A stretch of 64,000 bases of DNA, taken from Saprospiraceae bacterium (GTDB lineage Bacteria > Bacteroidota > Bacteroidia > Chitinophagales > Saprospiraceae). Positions 28,109-37,558 of the stretch are shown in pieces; within the stretch, counting starts at the first letter, position 1; every line of letters starts with the position of its first letter. The translations under genes and the position numbers were made by a program. The stretch is from positions 124,001 to 188,000 of the forward strand of contig JADKBO010000006.1 in the NCBI GenBank assembly GCA_016715105.1, read 5' to 3'. Under the pieces are notes generated by a model. The model had not been told where the DNA came from. It saw nothing but the letters and a program-made list of their open reading frames with translations, and did not search any database.

Positions 28109-28855
28109 TTATGCTGTTAATACCACAGCGATGAGGTAATCTGCTACCAAAATGAGGATGTCACTATAGACAACCGCTCTTGTACTAGCCTCTCCCAATT
28201 CAATACTGCCACCTTTTACAAAATACCCTTGATAACACGATACGGAGGTAAGTATGTAGGCAAAGACAAAAGATTTCACAAACATCATGAAAAAGTTGTA
28301 AGGCAAGAAAAAGGCTCTCACGCCTTTGATGTAGTCACCCGCCATAAACAAACCAGTTGGTACCGTTGCCAGGTATCCTCCTATGATACTTACACCTGCT
28401 GCGATGATGACCAGCAGTGGAATGATCAAAACTGCTGCAATCATTTTGGGCAAAACCAAGTAGGCCGATGTATTCACTCCCATGATTTCCATGGCGTCAA
28501 TGTGTTCCTTTTGCCGCATACCACCAAGTTCTGCAGCCATATTGGATCCTACTTTTCCTGCTAATACAATACAAGTAATGGTTGGTGCCAATTCGATGAT
28601 GGTCATGTCTCTTACGATGTAGCCAATATAATAGGCAGGTATCAGTGTACCTTCCATCTGATATTTAAACTGTATAGCAGTTACTGCACCTATGAATATG
28701 GATATCAAGAAAACGATGGGCAGTGATCCTACACCGATGTCATACATTTGACGTATGGTCTCATTGTAATACATCCGCATATTCTCTGGTTTGGCCAGAA
28801 TGCTTCGTTTCCACATAAAGAATTTTCCAAAATGGAATAACAAACTTTTGATCAT
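28109..28855 (-). CDS. mlaE: MlaE-type ABC transporter permease
   Basis: A 248-residue inner-membrane protein with about five to six hydrophobic segments and the family's conserved middle: AELGGMRQKEHIDAMEIMGV and a later GVSIIGGYLATVPTG. Members pass phospholipids between inner and outer membranes with an MlaF ATPase and an MCE protein. First gene of a two-gene minus-strand unit. Confidence 0.9.
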   Translation of the reverse strand: MIKSLLFHFGKFFMWKRSILAKPENMRMYYNETIRQMYDIGVGSLPIVFLISIFIGAVTAIQFKYQMEGTLIPAYYIGYIVRDMTIIELAPTITCIVLAGKVGSNMAAELGGMRQKEHIDAMEIMGVNTSAYLVLPKMIAAVLIIPLLVIIAAGVSIIGGYLATVPTGLFMAGDYIKGVRAFFLPYNFFMMFVKSFVFAYILTSVSCYQGYFVKGGSIELGEASTRAVVYSDILILVADYLIAVVLTA

Positions 28856-29023
28856 GATATATATATGACTATTAAAGTAAAATAGTTCATTATCTTCTGA
28901 ACTAAAAAAGAAAAGTCAGTATTTACTACCTTGTCTTTTATTAAAGCTGCGAAAATAAGATTACTTCTTGGCTTACTCCCCATCATTCCTTTAATTTGGA
29001 TAATTTTAGAAAAAATACTCATC

Positions 29024-29734
29024 ATGCATAAAAATGTAATCATTACAGGAGGCAGCAAAGGCATTGGCAAAGCTATTGCTTTAGAGCTTGCCGGAGCTGG
29101 TTTCAACATTGCCATTTGTAGTAGAAATGGAGCCGAGGGAAATCAATTGATTGCTGAGTTGCAAAATATCAATGCTCATGGCCAATTTAAAGCTTTTGTT
29201 TGTGATGTCAAAATAAAACAAGAGGTGGTCCAATTTGCTTCTTTTGTTAAAGATTTTTTCGAAAACAAAATTGACGTACTCATCAATAATGCAGGCACAT
29301 TTATACCTGGTTTGATTACAGAGGAAGAGGAGGGCAACTTAGAAAAAATGATTGAAACCAACTTATACAGCGCCTACCATCTTACAAGGGAACTCATTGG
29401 TTTAATGCAGCACCAAAAAAGTGGTCACGTAATCAACATGTGTTCTATTGCTAGCGAAATTGCCTATCCAAATGGTGGTTCTTACAGCATTTCCAAATTT
29501 GCATTACTTGGTTTTTCCAAAGTGCTCAGAGAAGAAATGAAACCATACAATGTCAAAGTTACTTCGATTTTGCCGGGAGCAACTTGGTCTGACAGTTGGA
29601 AAGGAGTCGATCTGCCTGAGTCTCGATTGATGCAAGCAGAGGATATCGCGAAGATTGTACTTTGTGCACTTACTCTTAGTGATTCAGCTACTTTGGAGGA
29701 AATTACAGTAAGACCTCAGTTAGGCGATTTATAA
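29024..29734 (+). CDS. Short-chain dehydrogenase/reductase
   Basis: A 236-residue NAD(P)-dependent SDR. Cofactor motif TGGSKGIGKA, structural NNAG, catalytic Ser in NMCSIAS and catalytic YSISK (Tyr and Lys) are all present, so it is likely active. I chose ATG 29024, since upstream in-frame residues are hydrophobic and atypical for SDRs. Substrate unknown. It is divergent from mlaE with about 170 bases between. Confidence 0.85.
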   Translation: MHKNVIITGGSKGIGKAIALELAGAGFNIAICSRNGAEGNQLIAELQNINAHGQFKAFVCDVKIKQEVVQFASFVKDFFENKIDVLINNAGTFIPGLITEEEEGNLEKMIETNLYSAYHLTRELIGLMQHQKSGHVINMCSIASEIAYPNGGSYSISKFALLGFSKVLREEMKPYNVKVTSILPGATWSDSWKGVDLPESRLMQAEDIAKIVLCALTLSDSATLEEITVRPQLGDL

Positions 29735-29765
29735 AAACAACTTTTCAACTATTCACCTTTGAAAT

Positions 29766-29805
29766 AAAAAGGGGATAAAAACAAACAGCCTTTATCCCCC
29801 CTCTC
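29766..29805 (-). terminator. Terminator of the GIN-domain protein gene
   Basis: On the minus strand GGGGATAAA pairs with TTTATCCCC across an 11-12-base loop, followed by TTTTTATTT. It lies just past the stop of the minus-strand gene. Confidence 0.8.
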
Positions 29806-29820
29806 TCTACATAATTATTA

Positions 29821-30504
29821 TCATTTCATTCTGGAAACTGATCCTCCAGAACTTGTTTTACTTTCCAATTTTCCGGTACTTGTCATTCCCGTATATCTGA
29901 TCGAACCACCTGAACTCGCATGTGCATTCAAACCTTCAGTCACTTGAATCGACAAAGATCCACCTGAACTAGATCTTGCAACAGCCTCCATACTTTTGTG
30001 AGCGTCTGCATCCAGACTTCCACCAGAACTCACTTCCAAAGAAGCTTTTTGAGATTTTCCTCTCAAATTCAAAGTGCCTCCACTAGAACAATCAGCTGTC
30101 AATGTTTTGGCATCCACAATAACGTCCAGGTATGCACCACTTGAAGAACCAACCTCCATATTCTGAGCTCTCAGTACATCATCACTTTTGACACTGCTGC
30201 CAGCCGATGCTTTGACACCAGACAATCCTGTATGATAAACGACAATTTCTGCTTTTGTCCTCTTCTTCCAAAAATATGAATTACCGGTATTCATCCTCAA
30301 CTGGCCGCTGACCACCTTTATTTCAAGGTCACTTGCTTCTCCGGATATCATTTTATATTCAACACCTTGATGATCTGATAGGACTAACTTCACTTTCAAA
30401 CTACCACCTGCTGAAACCTTATCGAAGTTGCTGACATTGACTTTGGTTTGCGCATTTAAGGCAACTGCTGTGAAGAAAATTACAAATAGGAATATTCTTT
30501 TCAT
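29821..30504 (-). CDS. Secreted head-GIN (DUF2807) domain protein
   Basis: A 227-residue protein with a signal peptide (about 1-19, ending ALNAQ) and the DUF2807 fold beginning at VSNFDKVSAGGSLKVKLVLS. The rest has repeated Ser/Gly stretches (SSGGSL) typical of this beta-rich solenoid family. Members are periplasmic or outer-membrane-associated; role unknown. Single gene with its own terminator. Confidence 0.8.
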   Translation of the reverse strand: MKRIFLFVIFFTAVALNAQTKVNVSNFDKVSAGGSLKVKLVLSDHQGVEYKMISGEASDLEIKVVSGQLRMNTGNSYFWKKRTKAEIVVYHTGLSGVKASAGSSVKSDDVLRAQNMEVGSSSGAYLDVIVDAKTLTADCSSGGTLNLRGKSQKASLEVSSGGSLDADAHKSMEAVARSSSGGSLSIQVTEGLNAHASSGGSIRYTGMTSTGKLESKTSSGGSVSRMK

Positions 30505-30656
30505 GTGTTTGATTTTTTCTATTAGACGTTAATACTTGCTTTATGGTTGCATAGTTACATCTAGCCGCAAAAAAATTATTGCCTTTTACGACAAAAAACT
30601 AGGTTTTATCGACTGTTGAATGGATAAGCGGACAAATGGATTGAAAAGATTAAATT

Positions 30657-31028
30657 CTAAATCTTTTTTTGATCATATTTTTCATCGTACCTCACCATGG
30701 CATGAATCCAAAGTGACCTGGCTAATCTTGCAGTTTTAAAATAAGTAATAGCTACGAAAAGAAGTAAAATGATGAAGGCCTTGTTGACACTCATGTCCAA
30801 AACCAACATCAAAAAACCAACTATTCCCAAATAAAGAAAGCCTGTTACAATGTATGATAGAAACATGGAGCCGTAATAGAATCCAGGTTCTGGCATGGTC
30901 TTTTGTCCACAAACCGCACAGTTATCTGGCATCTCAAGAGGTTTTGACATATTAAAAGGTTTTACAAACAGGTCACCTTGTCTACACCTGGGACATTTAT
31001 ACTGATAAACGCTGGACAAAAAATTCAT
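30657..31028 (-). CDS. DUF983 membrane protein
   Basis: A 123-residue protein with two zinc-knuckle Cys pairs (CPRC near 14-17, CAVC near 38-41) followed by MPEPGFYYGSMFLSY and two hydrophobic segments (about 55-100). This is the arrangement of the DUF983 family, inner-membrane proteins of unknown role. It is separated from the dihydroorotase gene by about 100 bases. Confidence 0.85.
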   Translation of the reverse strand: MNFLSSVYQYKCPRCRQGDLFVKPFNMSKPLEMPDNCAVCGQKTMPEPGFYYGSMFLSYIVTGFLYLGIVGFLMLVLDMSVNKAFIILLLFVAITYFKTARLARSLWIHAMVRYDEKYDQKKI

Positions 31029-31130
31029 GAATTATTATTTATGCGCACAAAGGTAACAGGATATTACACATTACTATGTGACTTAGATTACAATTAGGTT
31101 GTTTTGCAGATTCAAGGCCTTGCGTCTCTA

Positions 31131-32464
31131 CTACCCTTCAAACATTAATCGTTGGCCACAACCTTGATGATCAAAAACACCATCTTTGTAAATGACTTTG
31201 CCGTTGATGACCGTAACGGTGACCTTGCCTTTCATGCGCATTCCTTCAAGTGGAGACCAAGCACATTTGTACAAGATATTGGCTTTATTGACCATCCACG
31301 ATCTCGTAGGGTCAATGATCACTAGGTCCGCAAATTTTCCTTCATCCAAGTATCCTCTGTCAACCAACTTGAAACAATCTGCTGGTGCATGGCACATTTT
31401 TTCTACGATTTTCTCCATTGAGATAGCCCTTTCCACAAAAAATCCAACATCATGTTAAGGCTATGGTGGACCAATGGCAAACCAGAAGGAGCTTCCATGT
31501 ATGGCAATGATTTTTCTTGCCAAGTGTGTGGAGCATGATCAGTTGCTATGATGTCCAATGTATCGTCTAAAAGTGCCGGAAATAAAGCCGCAGCATGCTC
31601 AGGATCTTTGATGGCAGGATTGCATTTTATTTGGTTTCCCAAATGCAAATAATCTTTGGCTGTAAAATAAAGATGATGCACACAGGCCTCCGCAGTGATT
31701 CTTTTTTCTTTGAGTGGTATTTTGTTGGTGAAAAGGGCTAGTTCGTCTTTGGTGGATATGTGCAATACGTGTAATCTGGTATTGTGCTTTTTGGCAAGTG
31801 CCACTGCTTTACTGGAAGAAAGCAGACAAGCTTCAATACTTCTGATCAATGGATGGCTTTCCGCTGTCAATTTTTCTAACGATTTTTTGGTATAGATTTC
31901 CAAGTTTTCTCTGATCGTCTTTTCATCTTCACAATGGGTAGCTATCAGCATGTCCACTTTAGAAAATAGTTGCTCGAGCGCTTTTTCATCGTCCACCAAC
32001 ATATTACCCGTGCTGCTGCCCATGAATACTTTGATGCCGCAAACTTTGGTTGCATCCGTTTTCAGTACTTCCTCGATATTGTCGTTGGACGCACCCATGA
32101 AGAAAGAATAATTGGCCCAGGAATTTTGAGCTGCTATCTGGTATTTTTGCTCTAATAACTCTTGCGTTAAAGTAGGAGGTTTGGTGTTTGGCATTTCCAT
32201 AAATGAAGTCACACCACCCGCAACCGCAGCTCTAGATTCAGATTCGATATCGGCTTTGTAAGTAAGCCCGGGTTCTCTAAAATGCACCTGGTCATCAATA
32301 ATGCCGGGGATCACCCATTTACCAAAAGCATCAATTTCACGATCTGCTTGTACATCAATAGCAGGTGCAATTTTTTCTATTCGGTCATTGACGATATAAA
32401 TGTCTGATTCAAAACACTTGCCCCTATTAAAAATTACTCCATTCCTGATGATCAGACTTGACAT
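31131..32464 (-). CDS. pyrC: Dihydroorotase (probable sequencing frameshift)
   Basis: Cyclises carbamoyl aspartate to dihydroorotate in pyrimidine synthesis. The first part starts MSSLIIRNGVIFNRGK and has the metal-site segment IDDQVHFREPG, then DTLDIIATDHAPHT. The frame is broken at a T-run in the gene (A-run 31437-31442 on the plus strand). Adding one base rejoins NMMLDFFVERAISMEKIVEKM, and the rest ends ...HQGCGQRLMFEG. The corrected gene has 445 codons, normal for the Bacteroidota form, in which Gln replaces the first His of the metal motif. Confidence 0.9.
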
Positions 32465-32578
32465 ACTGCTTTCCTTTTAACTTTACACAATAATAAAAGG
32501 AAAAATTAAAAAAAAGTAATTTTTACATGAATAAAAGTTGATTTTATCCACAATTACTTGCTAAAAATTTTGCTAGCC

Positions 32579-33445
32579 TTATTTTCTGACCTGCTCCAAC
32601 ATATCCCACATTTTTTCTGGGACCGCAAGGTATTGATTGAATTGCCCGGCACCCATCAACCACTCGCCACCATCAATGGTAATGTCAGCTCCATTGATGT
32701 AGGCAGCAAAGTCAGAGGTTATAAAAGTGCATAAATTAGCGAGTTCTATGTGCTCACCTACCCGTGATAAGGGCACTCTTTTGGTCATGTCTGCAAGATC
32801 CTTCAGTGATTCTGGCACCAATCTTTGCCAAGCTCCCTCTGTAGGAAATGGACCAGGTGCAACTGCATTGACCCTGATTCCGTATTTTCTTCCCCATTCC
32901 ACGGCCAGGGATCTGGTAAGCGCTAAAACTCCTGCTTTTGCACAGGCGGAGGGAACTGTAAAGGCTGTCCCAGTAAAAGCATAAGTGGTGGTGATATTCA
33001 ATATGTTTCCCTTGATTCCGTTGGCAATCCAATATTTCCCAACCGTAAGCGTAAAATTGATGGAACCTTGCAATACAATTCCTATTACACTTTCAAAAGC
33101 TCTGTGAGATAATCGTTCTGTAGGAGAGACAAAATTACCCGCTGCATTGTTGACCAATACATCAATTTTACCAAATCGTTTTACGGTTTCTTCAACAACC
33201 CTTTCTACATCTTCTATTTTACGTACGTCTCCAGCTATTGCCAAAACTTCAGACCCAGATTCATTTTGGATTTCCTTTGCAGTTTGCTCAATGACATCCA
33301 GTTTTCTACTGGTAATGACCAATTTAGCACCCAATTTGGCATACAATTCAGCCATAGATCTGCCCAAACCAGTGCCACCTCCAGTTATTAAAACTACTTT
33401 ATCAGTATAACATTCGGCTGGCAACATCACCTTACTCATTTCCAT
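32579..33445 (-). CDS. 2,4-dienoyl-CoA reductase-like SDR
   Basis: A 288-residue NAD(P)H enzyme. Cofactor motif ITGGGTGLGRS and NNAAGNF are followed by the dienoyl-CoA reductase type active site: Tyr155, Ser166 and Lys170 (VPSACAKAG), with the same spacing as the mammalian DECR Tyr/Ser/Lys triad rather than the common YxxxK. VNAVAPGPFPTEGAWQRL also fits. Probably acts in beta-oxidation of unsaturated fatty acids. It starts one base after the bshA stop, so the two are co-transcribed. Confidence 0.85.
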   Translation of the reverse strand: MEMSKVMLPAECYTDKVVLITGGGTGLGRSMAELYAKLGAKLVITSRKLDVIEQTAKEIQNESGSEVLAIAGDVRKIEDVERVVEETVKRFGKIDVLVNNAAGNFVSPTERLSHRAFESVIGIVLQGSINFTLTVGKYWIANGIKGNILNITTTYAFTGTAFTVPSACAKAGVLALTRSLAVEWGRKYGIRVNAVAPGPFPTEGAWQRLVPESLKDLADMTKRVPLSRVGEHIELANLCTFITSDFAAYINGADITIDGGEWLMGAGQFNQYLAVPEKMWDMLEQVRK

Positions 33446-33446
33446 T

Positions 33447-34589
33447 TTAATGTGCTTTTATCGCATGATTGGCTAATATTTCTCTATAATAATCCTCATA
33501 TACAGGAAGGATGTATTCTATTTTAAACTCTTCTGCTCTGGCTAAAGCATTTTTTCTGAACTGCTGAAGTTTCTCATCATCCATCAGTAACTCAATGGTT
33601 CTACTTGCCATGCCTTGTATGTCTCCAATCTCACATAAATAGCCCGTTTTACCATCAATATTTACTTCTGGAATACCTCCTGCATTGGATGAAATAACAG
33701 GAACTTCACAGGCCATCGCCTCCAAAGCAGCTAAACCAAAACTTTCATTTTCAGAAGGCAAAATGAATAAATCAGCCACTGACAATAATTCTTCAATCGC
33801 ATCTTGTTTCCCCAAAAACCGGATGTGGTCACAAAGACTCAACTTTCTGCACAAATCTTCGAGGTGTTGCCTTTCTGGACCGTCTCCAATCAACAAAAGT
33901 TTTGAAGGAATTTTTTCCAGTACTTCTTTGAAAATATAGATCACATCATCCACCCTTTTTACTTTCCTAAAATTGGAAGTATGGACTAATATTTTTTCAC
34001 CATCAGGTGCTATTGCTTTTTTAAAGTGGTCTTTGTTGGCTTTTTTAAACCTTGAAAAATCAATGAAATTATAAATTACTCTGATGTCTGTCGTGATGTT
34101 GAAACTATCGAGTGTCATTTGCTTCAACTGTTTGGAAACCGCTGTTACCCCGTCGGAATTGTTGATGCTAAATTCTACAACAGGACTGAATGAAGCATCC
34201 GTACCAACTAAAGAAATGTCAGTACCATGCAAGGTGGTGATAAACGGAATGAATTTACCGTGTGCTTCCAGAATTTGTTTCGCCATATAAGCTACCGCAG
34301 CGTGTGGAATGGCATAATGCACGTGCAATAAATCCAAATCTTCATATTTTACTACATCTACCAATTTACTAGCCAGTGATGTTTCGTAGGGTGCAAATTC
34401 AAATAAAGGATATTCCATCGATGCTACTTCATGAAAAAAGATGTTCTCATGGAATGAATTCAAACGCGGTGGTCTTTTATAGGTAATAAAGTGTACTTGA
34501 TGACCATTATTAGCCAGAGCCAATCCCAATTCAGTAGCTACTACTCCACTTCCACCGTAAGTTGGATAACAAACTATTCCTATTTTCAT
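33447..34589 (-). CDS. bshA: N-acetyl-alpha-D-glucosaminyl L-malate synthase
   Basis: A 380-residue GT4 glycosyltransferase that joins GlcNAc to L-malate, the first step of bacillithiol synthesis. The BshA start MKIGIVCYPTYGGSGVVATE and the segments TLHGTDISLVG and PSENESFGLAALEAMACEVPV are typical. Other bsh genes are not in the window. It leads a two-gene unit with the dienoyl-CoA-reductase-like gene. Confidence 0.93.
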   Translation of the reverse strand: MKIGIVCYPTYGGSGVVATELGLALANNGHQVHFITYKRPPRLNSFHENIFFHEVASMEYPLFEFAPYETSLASKLVDVVKYEDLDLLHVHYAIPHAAVAYMAKQILEAHGKFIPFITTLHGTDISLVGTDASFSPVVEFSINNSDGVTAVSKQLKQMTLDSFNITTDIRVIYNFIDFSRFKKANKDHFKKAIAPDGEKILVHTSNFRKVKRVDDVIYIFKEVLEKIPSKLLLIGDGPERQHLEDLCRKLSLCDHIRFLGKQDAIEELLSVADLFILPSENESFGLAALEAMACEVPVISSNAGGIPEVNIDGKTGYLCEIGDIQGMASRTIELLMDDEKLQQFRKNALARAEEFKIEYILPVYEDYYREILANHAIKAH

Positions 34590-34860
34590 TTATGTATTTT
34601 TGATCAAAACTTATGTTACTGGACAATTGGCAAACGATATTGTTGTCACATTTCAATAAAACATTGTAAAGTAGAACAATTATTTAACTGGTACAACCTT
34701 TGAGGTCATTGTAGGGGCTTATCATTTTGTTAAATATTCTGACATAAAACATCTATAGTTTACTGAAAACCTCATAAATAAGCGGATTTTCTTAGATTTG
34801 GGAGTTATAAAACTTAATAGAGTCTCAGTTGTTTAAAGCGCAGTTTCACTTTTTTATTCC

Positions 34861-35754
34861 ATGATCGCATATTCCATTTCAGATATAGAACAACTATCGG
34901 GCGTCAAAGCGCACACCATTCGTATTTGGGAGAAGAGGTATGGCATCATTCCAAACAGAAGAAGCGAAACCAATATCCGTTATTACCTAGATGAAGACCT
35001 ACAGACCATCCTCAACATCGCTGTACTCAATAAAAATGGATTAAAAATATCTTCCATTGCAAAAATGTCTCCTGAGCAAATAAGGCAAAAGGTAGCCAAC
35101 CATTGCGAAGTGGATGAAGTTTTTGAAGACCAAATTGATGGACTCATGCTCGCCATGATCGAGCTCAATGAGTATAAATTTCTGAAAATCATCAATCATT
35201 ATATTGAAGTAAGAGGTTTTGAGAAAACCATGTCTGAAGTTTTATATCCATTTTTAGACAAGTTGAGTATCATGTGGGTGACTGGTTCTGTCAGAGGTGT
35301 ACATGAATCATTCGTCACCAGCATCATTCAACGAAAGTTGTGTTACGAAATCGACCGGTTGGCTTCAGAGCCCAAGGATGTAATGAAAAGGTTTTTGATT
35401 TATCTGCCTGAAAATGAAGGTCATGAATTGAGTTTACTCTTCTTGTATTACATACTTAGGTCTAGAGGAGCAAATGTTTTATTTCTTGGTTCCAATACCC
35501 CTTTAGCCGAAGTTTTGGATGGCTATCAAATATTCAACCCAGACTTCATTTTTACTTTGATCAATGACAGTTTTGCTGACATTCCTTTACAGCCATATTT
35601 AGACAAATTATCAGCGGCTGCTCCAAATGCTATCATAGGTATTTCTGGTTACCAAACCATGACTCAGGAGCTTACACCCACACAAAATGTGAAGGTTTTT
35701 TCCAGTTTACATGAAATCATAACCTTCATTGAGGCAAATATTTGCAGAAAATAA
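34861..35754 (+). CDS. MerR-family regulator with B12-binding-type domain (CarH/LitR-like)
   Basis: A 297-residue cytoplasmic regulator. An N-terminal MerR helix-turn-helix (SISDIEQLSGVKAHTIRIWEKRYGI, about 5-30) is followed by a cap helical bundle (about 85-165) and a Rossmann-like cobalamin domain (about 175-295). The cap has W139 and E149 of the CarH-type W-x9-EH motif, but Ser150 replaces the His. The cobalamin loop reads E186-G-H188-E-L-S191, so Ser replaces the usual Gly of D/E-x-H-x-x-G. Light or cobalamin sensing may therefore be altered. yceI follows 69 bases downstream. Confidence 0.85.
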   Translation: MIAYSISDIEQLSGVKAHTIRIWEKRYGIIPNRRSETNIRYYLDEDLQTILNIAVLNKNGLKISSIAKMSPEQIRQKVANHCEVDEVFEDQIDGLMLAMIELNEYKFLKIINHYIEVRGFEKTMSEVLYPFLDKLSIMWVTGSVRGVHESFVTSIIQRKLCYEIDRLASEPKDVMKRFLIYLPENEGHELSLLFLYYILRSRGANVLFLGSNTPLAEVLDGYQIFNPDFIFTLINDSFADIPLQPYLDKLSAAAPNAIIGISGYQTMTQELTPTQNVKVFSSLHEIITFIEANICRK

Positions 35755-35759
35755 ATTTC

Positions 35760-35775
35760 ATTTGTTGCAACAAAT
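35760..35775. promoter_or_regulatory. 16-base perfect palindrome, possible operator
   Basis: ATTTGTTGCAACAAAT is its own reverse complement. It starts 5 bases after the MerR/B12 gene stop and ends 48 bases before yceI, where an operator for a dimeric regulator would be expected. Confidence 0.55.
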
Positions 35776-35823
35776 ATTATTGTTCAACCGTTACACATCT
35801 TTAAATCAATAAAACAATTTACG

Positions 35824-36510
35824 ATGAAAAAAAATGTTCTTTTTATGATGCTTATGATGGCAACTCTCTTGGTAGTTTCTTGTAAAAATAAATCTGAGGG
35901 AGAAGCTGCTGCAGTTTCTGATGCAGGACAAGCAGCTCAAGCAGAGGGAGTAGCTTACAAAATAGATCCCGCTACAACAGTTATAATGTGGGAAGGTTCT
36001 AAAGTTGCAGGAAAACACAACGGTACTGTTAACGTTTCTGAGGGAGAAGTTTTCATGAAAGATGGTACCATTTCTGGTGGAAATTTCACCATTGACATGA
36101 CTACTATTGTTGATTTGGACTTGGAAGGTGAGTACAAAACTTCTCTGGAAGACCACCTCAAAGGAACTGCTTCTGGCAAAGAAGATGATTTTTTCAATGT
36201 AGTTAAATATCCTACAGCGAAATTTGAAATCACAAAAGTTTCTGCATTAGAAAATGACGCAGAAGGTACTCATCTCATATATGGTAACTTGACGCTAAAA
36301 GACATTACAAAAGAAGTAGGGTTTAAGGCGAGTGTTTCAAACATTGATGGCAAACTTGTTGTGGTGACACCACAATTCACCATCAACAGAACAGACTGGG
36401 GCATCAAGTATGGGTCTGCTTCATTCTTTGACAATCTTGCTGACAAAGCCATTGATGACAATTTTGGTTTGAAAATCAGTTTGAATGCAACTACCAATGA
36501 AGTAATGTAG
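35824..36510 (+). CDS. YceI-family lipoprotein
   Basis: A 228-residue lipocalin-like beta-barrel protein; the family binds polyisoprenoid or similar lipids in the envelope. Signal with lipobox (MKKNVLFMMLMMATLLVVSC, Cys20), then an Ala/Glu-rich linker, then the YceI domain (about 40-225) with YKIDPATTVIMWEGSKVAG and KYPTAKFEITKV. It follows the MerR/B12 regulator on the same strand and ends in a strong terminator, so regulator and target are plausible partners. Confidence 0.88.
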   Translation: MKKNVLFMMLMMATLLVVSCKNKSEGEAAAVSDAGQAAQAEGVAYKIDPATTVIMWEGSKVAGKHNGTVNVSEGEVFMKDGTISGGNFTIDMTTIVDLDLEGEYKTSLEDHLKGTASGKEDDFFNVVKYPTAKFEITKVSALENDAEGTHLIYGNLTLKDITKEVGFKASVSNIDGKLVVVTPQFTINRTDWGIKYGSASFFDNLADKAIDDNFGLKISLNATTNEVM

Positions 36511-36545
36511 TCTTTATAGAACGACAATTTAAAAAACTATAATAA

Positions 36546-36582
36546 GAGGCATGCTGGTAAAACAGTATGCCTCTTGTATTTT
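36546..36582 (+). terminator. Intrinsic terminator of yceI
   Basis: GAGGCATGCTG (36546-36556) pairs with CAGTATGCCTC (36563-36573) over 10 of 11 positions, followed by TTGTATTTT. Confidence 0.85.
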
Positions 36583-36857
36583 GACCGCATAGGAAACCAC
36601 AATTCATCCATGTTTACCCCCATTTATGGTTTGAAAAACCCCCATTTATAAAATAATCTGGCACTTTACCCTCAAATAGTATTATCTTTACAAAAGCCAC
36701 CAACCAGAAAATGACTAGTAAACAGGCCCTTTTATATAGCTAATTTATATATACATTGGCAGACTGTTTTTGGTACAATTATTGACCCTTACTAATCACT
36801 GAGTATTTTGCTAGTTTACTGGCAAAGTCAAGGAATGAACAAACAAACTAGTACATC
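36583..36857. other. Intergenic region upstream of a small barrel gene, with direct repeats
   Basis: The region between the yceI terminator and the next gene. ACCCCCATTTAT occurs twice, at 36616-36627 and 36638-36649 (22 bases apart, about two helical turns). A -7-like TATCTTTA lies at 36683-36690. The repeats are thus just upstream of the expected -33 position, the usual place for activator binding sites such as those of LytTR-type regulators. No gene is seen. Confidence 0.55.
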
Positions 36858-37427
36858 ATGCGGTTAATCACAACTGTTCTCTTAGGTTTCCTATGCTTTA
36901 TAGGCACTATTTCTGCTCAGGAAGCTGGAGCTACTTTTTACACAGGGCTTACCTTTGGTAGTACTAAAGACATTGTAATCAATAAACCTGGCCAATCTCA
37001 ATCTGGTTATTTATTTGGTTTAGACGGAAGATTAAATAGTGGCGGATTGTACTTCATGCTTGGAGGGGAATATGGTAAATTTGATATGATGTCTCAGGAA
37101 AAACTTAACATCACCAGCGGAAGTAAATTTTCCTTTTTCAAAGGAAGAGCTGGAATGGGCTTTAAATTATTTGGTACGGATAAAATTTATCTTTCTAGTA
37201 AAGCACAAGCATCCTTTGATATAGTTCTAAACTCTGATGATGCCATTTTTGAAACAACTTCTTACCAGATCAATGATGGCTTTCTTGGGGCTGCAACTGG
37301 TTTAGGTCTTAATATTTACGCACTTTTCATAGAGTTTGAATACGAGCACGGTATTTTAAACATGTATTATCAGAAACCTGAGACAACCATCAATTTCTAT
37401 ACCATCAAAGCAGGTGTCAAATTTTAA
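36858..37427 (+). CDS. Small outer membrane beta-barrel protein
   Basis: A 189-residue exported protein. Signal peptide about 1-20 (ending GTISAQ), then alternating amphipathic strands with Gly/Tyr/Phe (YLFGLDGRLNSGGLYFMLGGEYG) and a terminal Phe (TIKAGVKF). Single gene with a long upstream region carrying direct repeats. Function unknown. Confidence 0.7.
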   Translation: MRLITTVLLGFLCFIGTISAQEAGATFYTGLTFGSTKDIVINKPGQSQSGYLFGLDGRLNSGGLYFMLGGEYGKFDMMSQEKLNITSGSKFSFFKGRAGMGFKLFGTDKIYLSSKAQASFDIVLNSDDAIFETTSYQINDGFLGAATGLGLNIYALFIEFEYEHGILNMYYQKPETTINFYTIKAGVKF

Positions 37428-37558
37428 ATAATTGTTGCTCGCATTCCAATAAAGCACCTGTTTTTTGAATGGTTTAGCCGTTATTTCTTCGATGGCAATC
37501 TATACAAAACATAAAATTTAAGTTTTTTTTATTATACTTGTAGCCAATTACATTCGGT

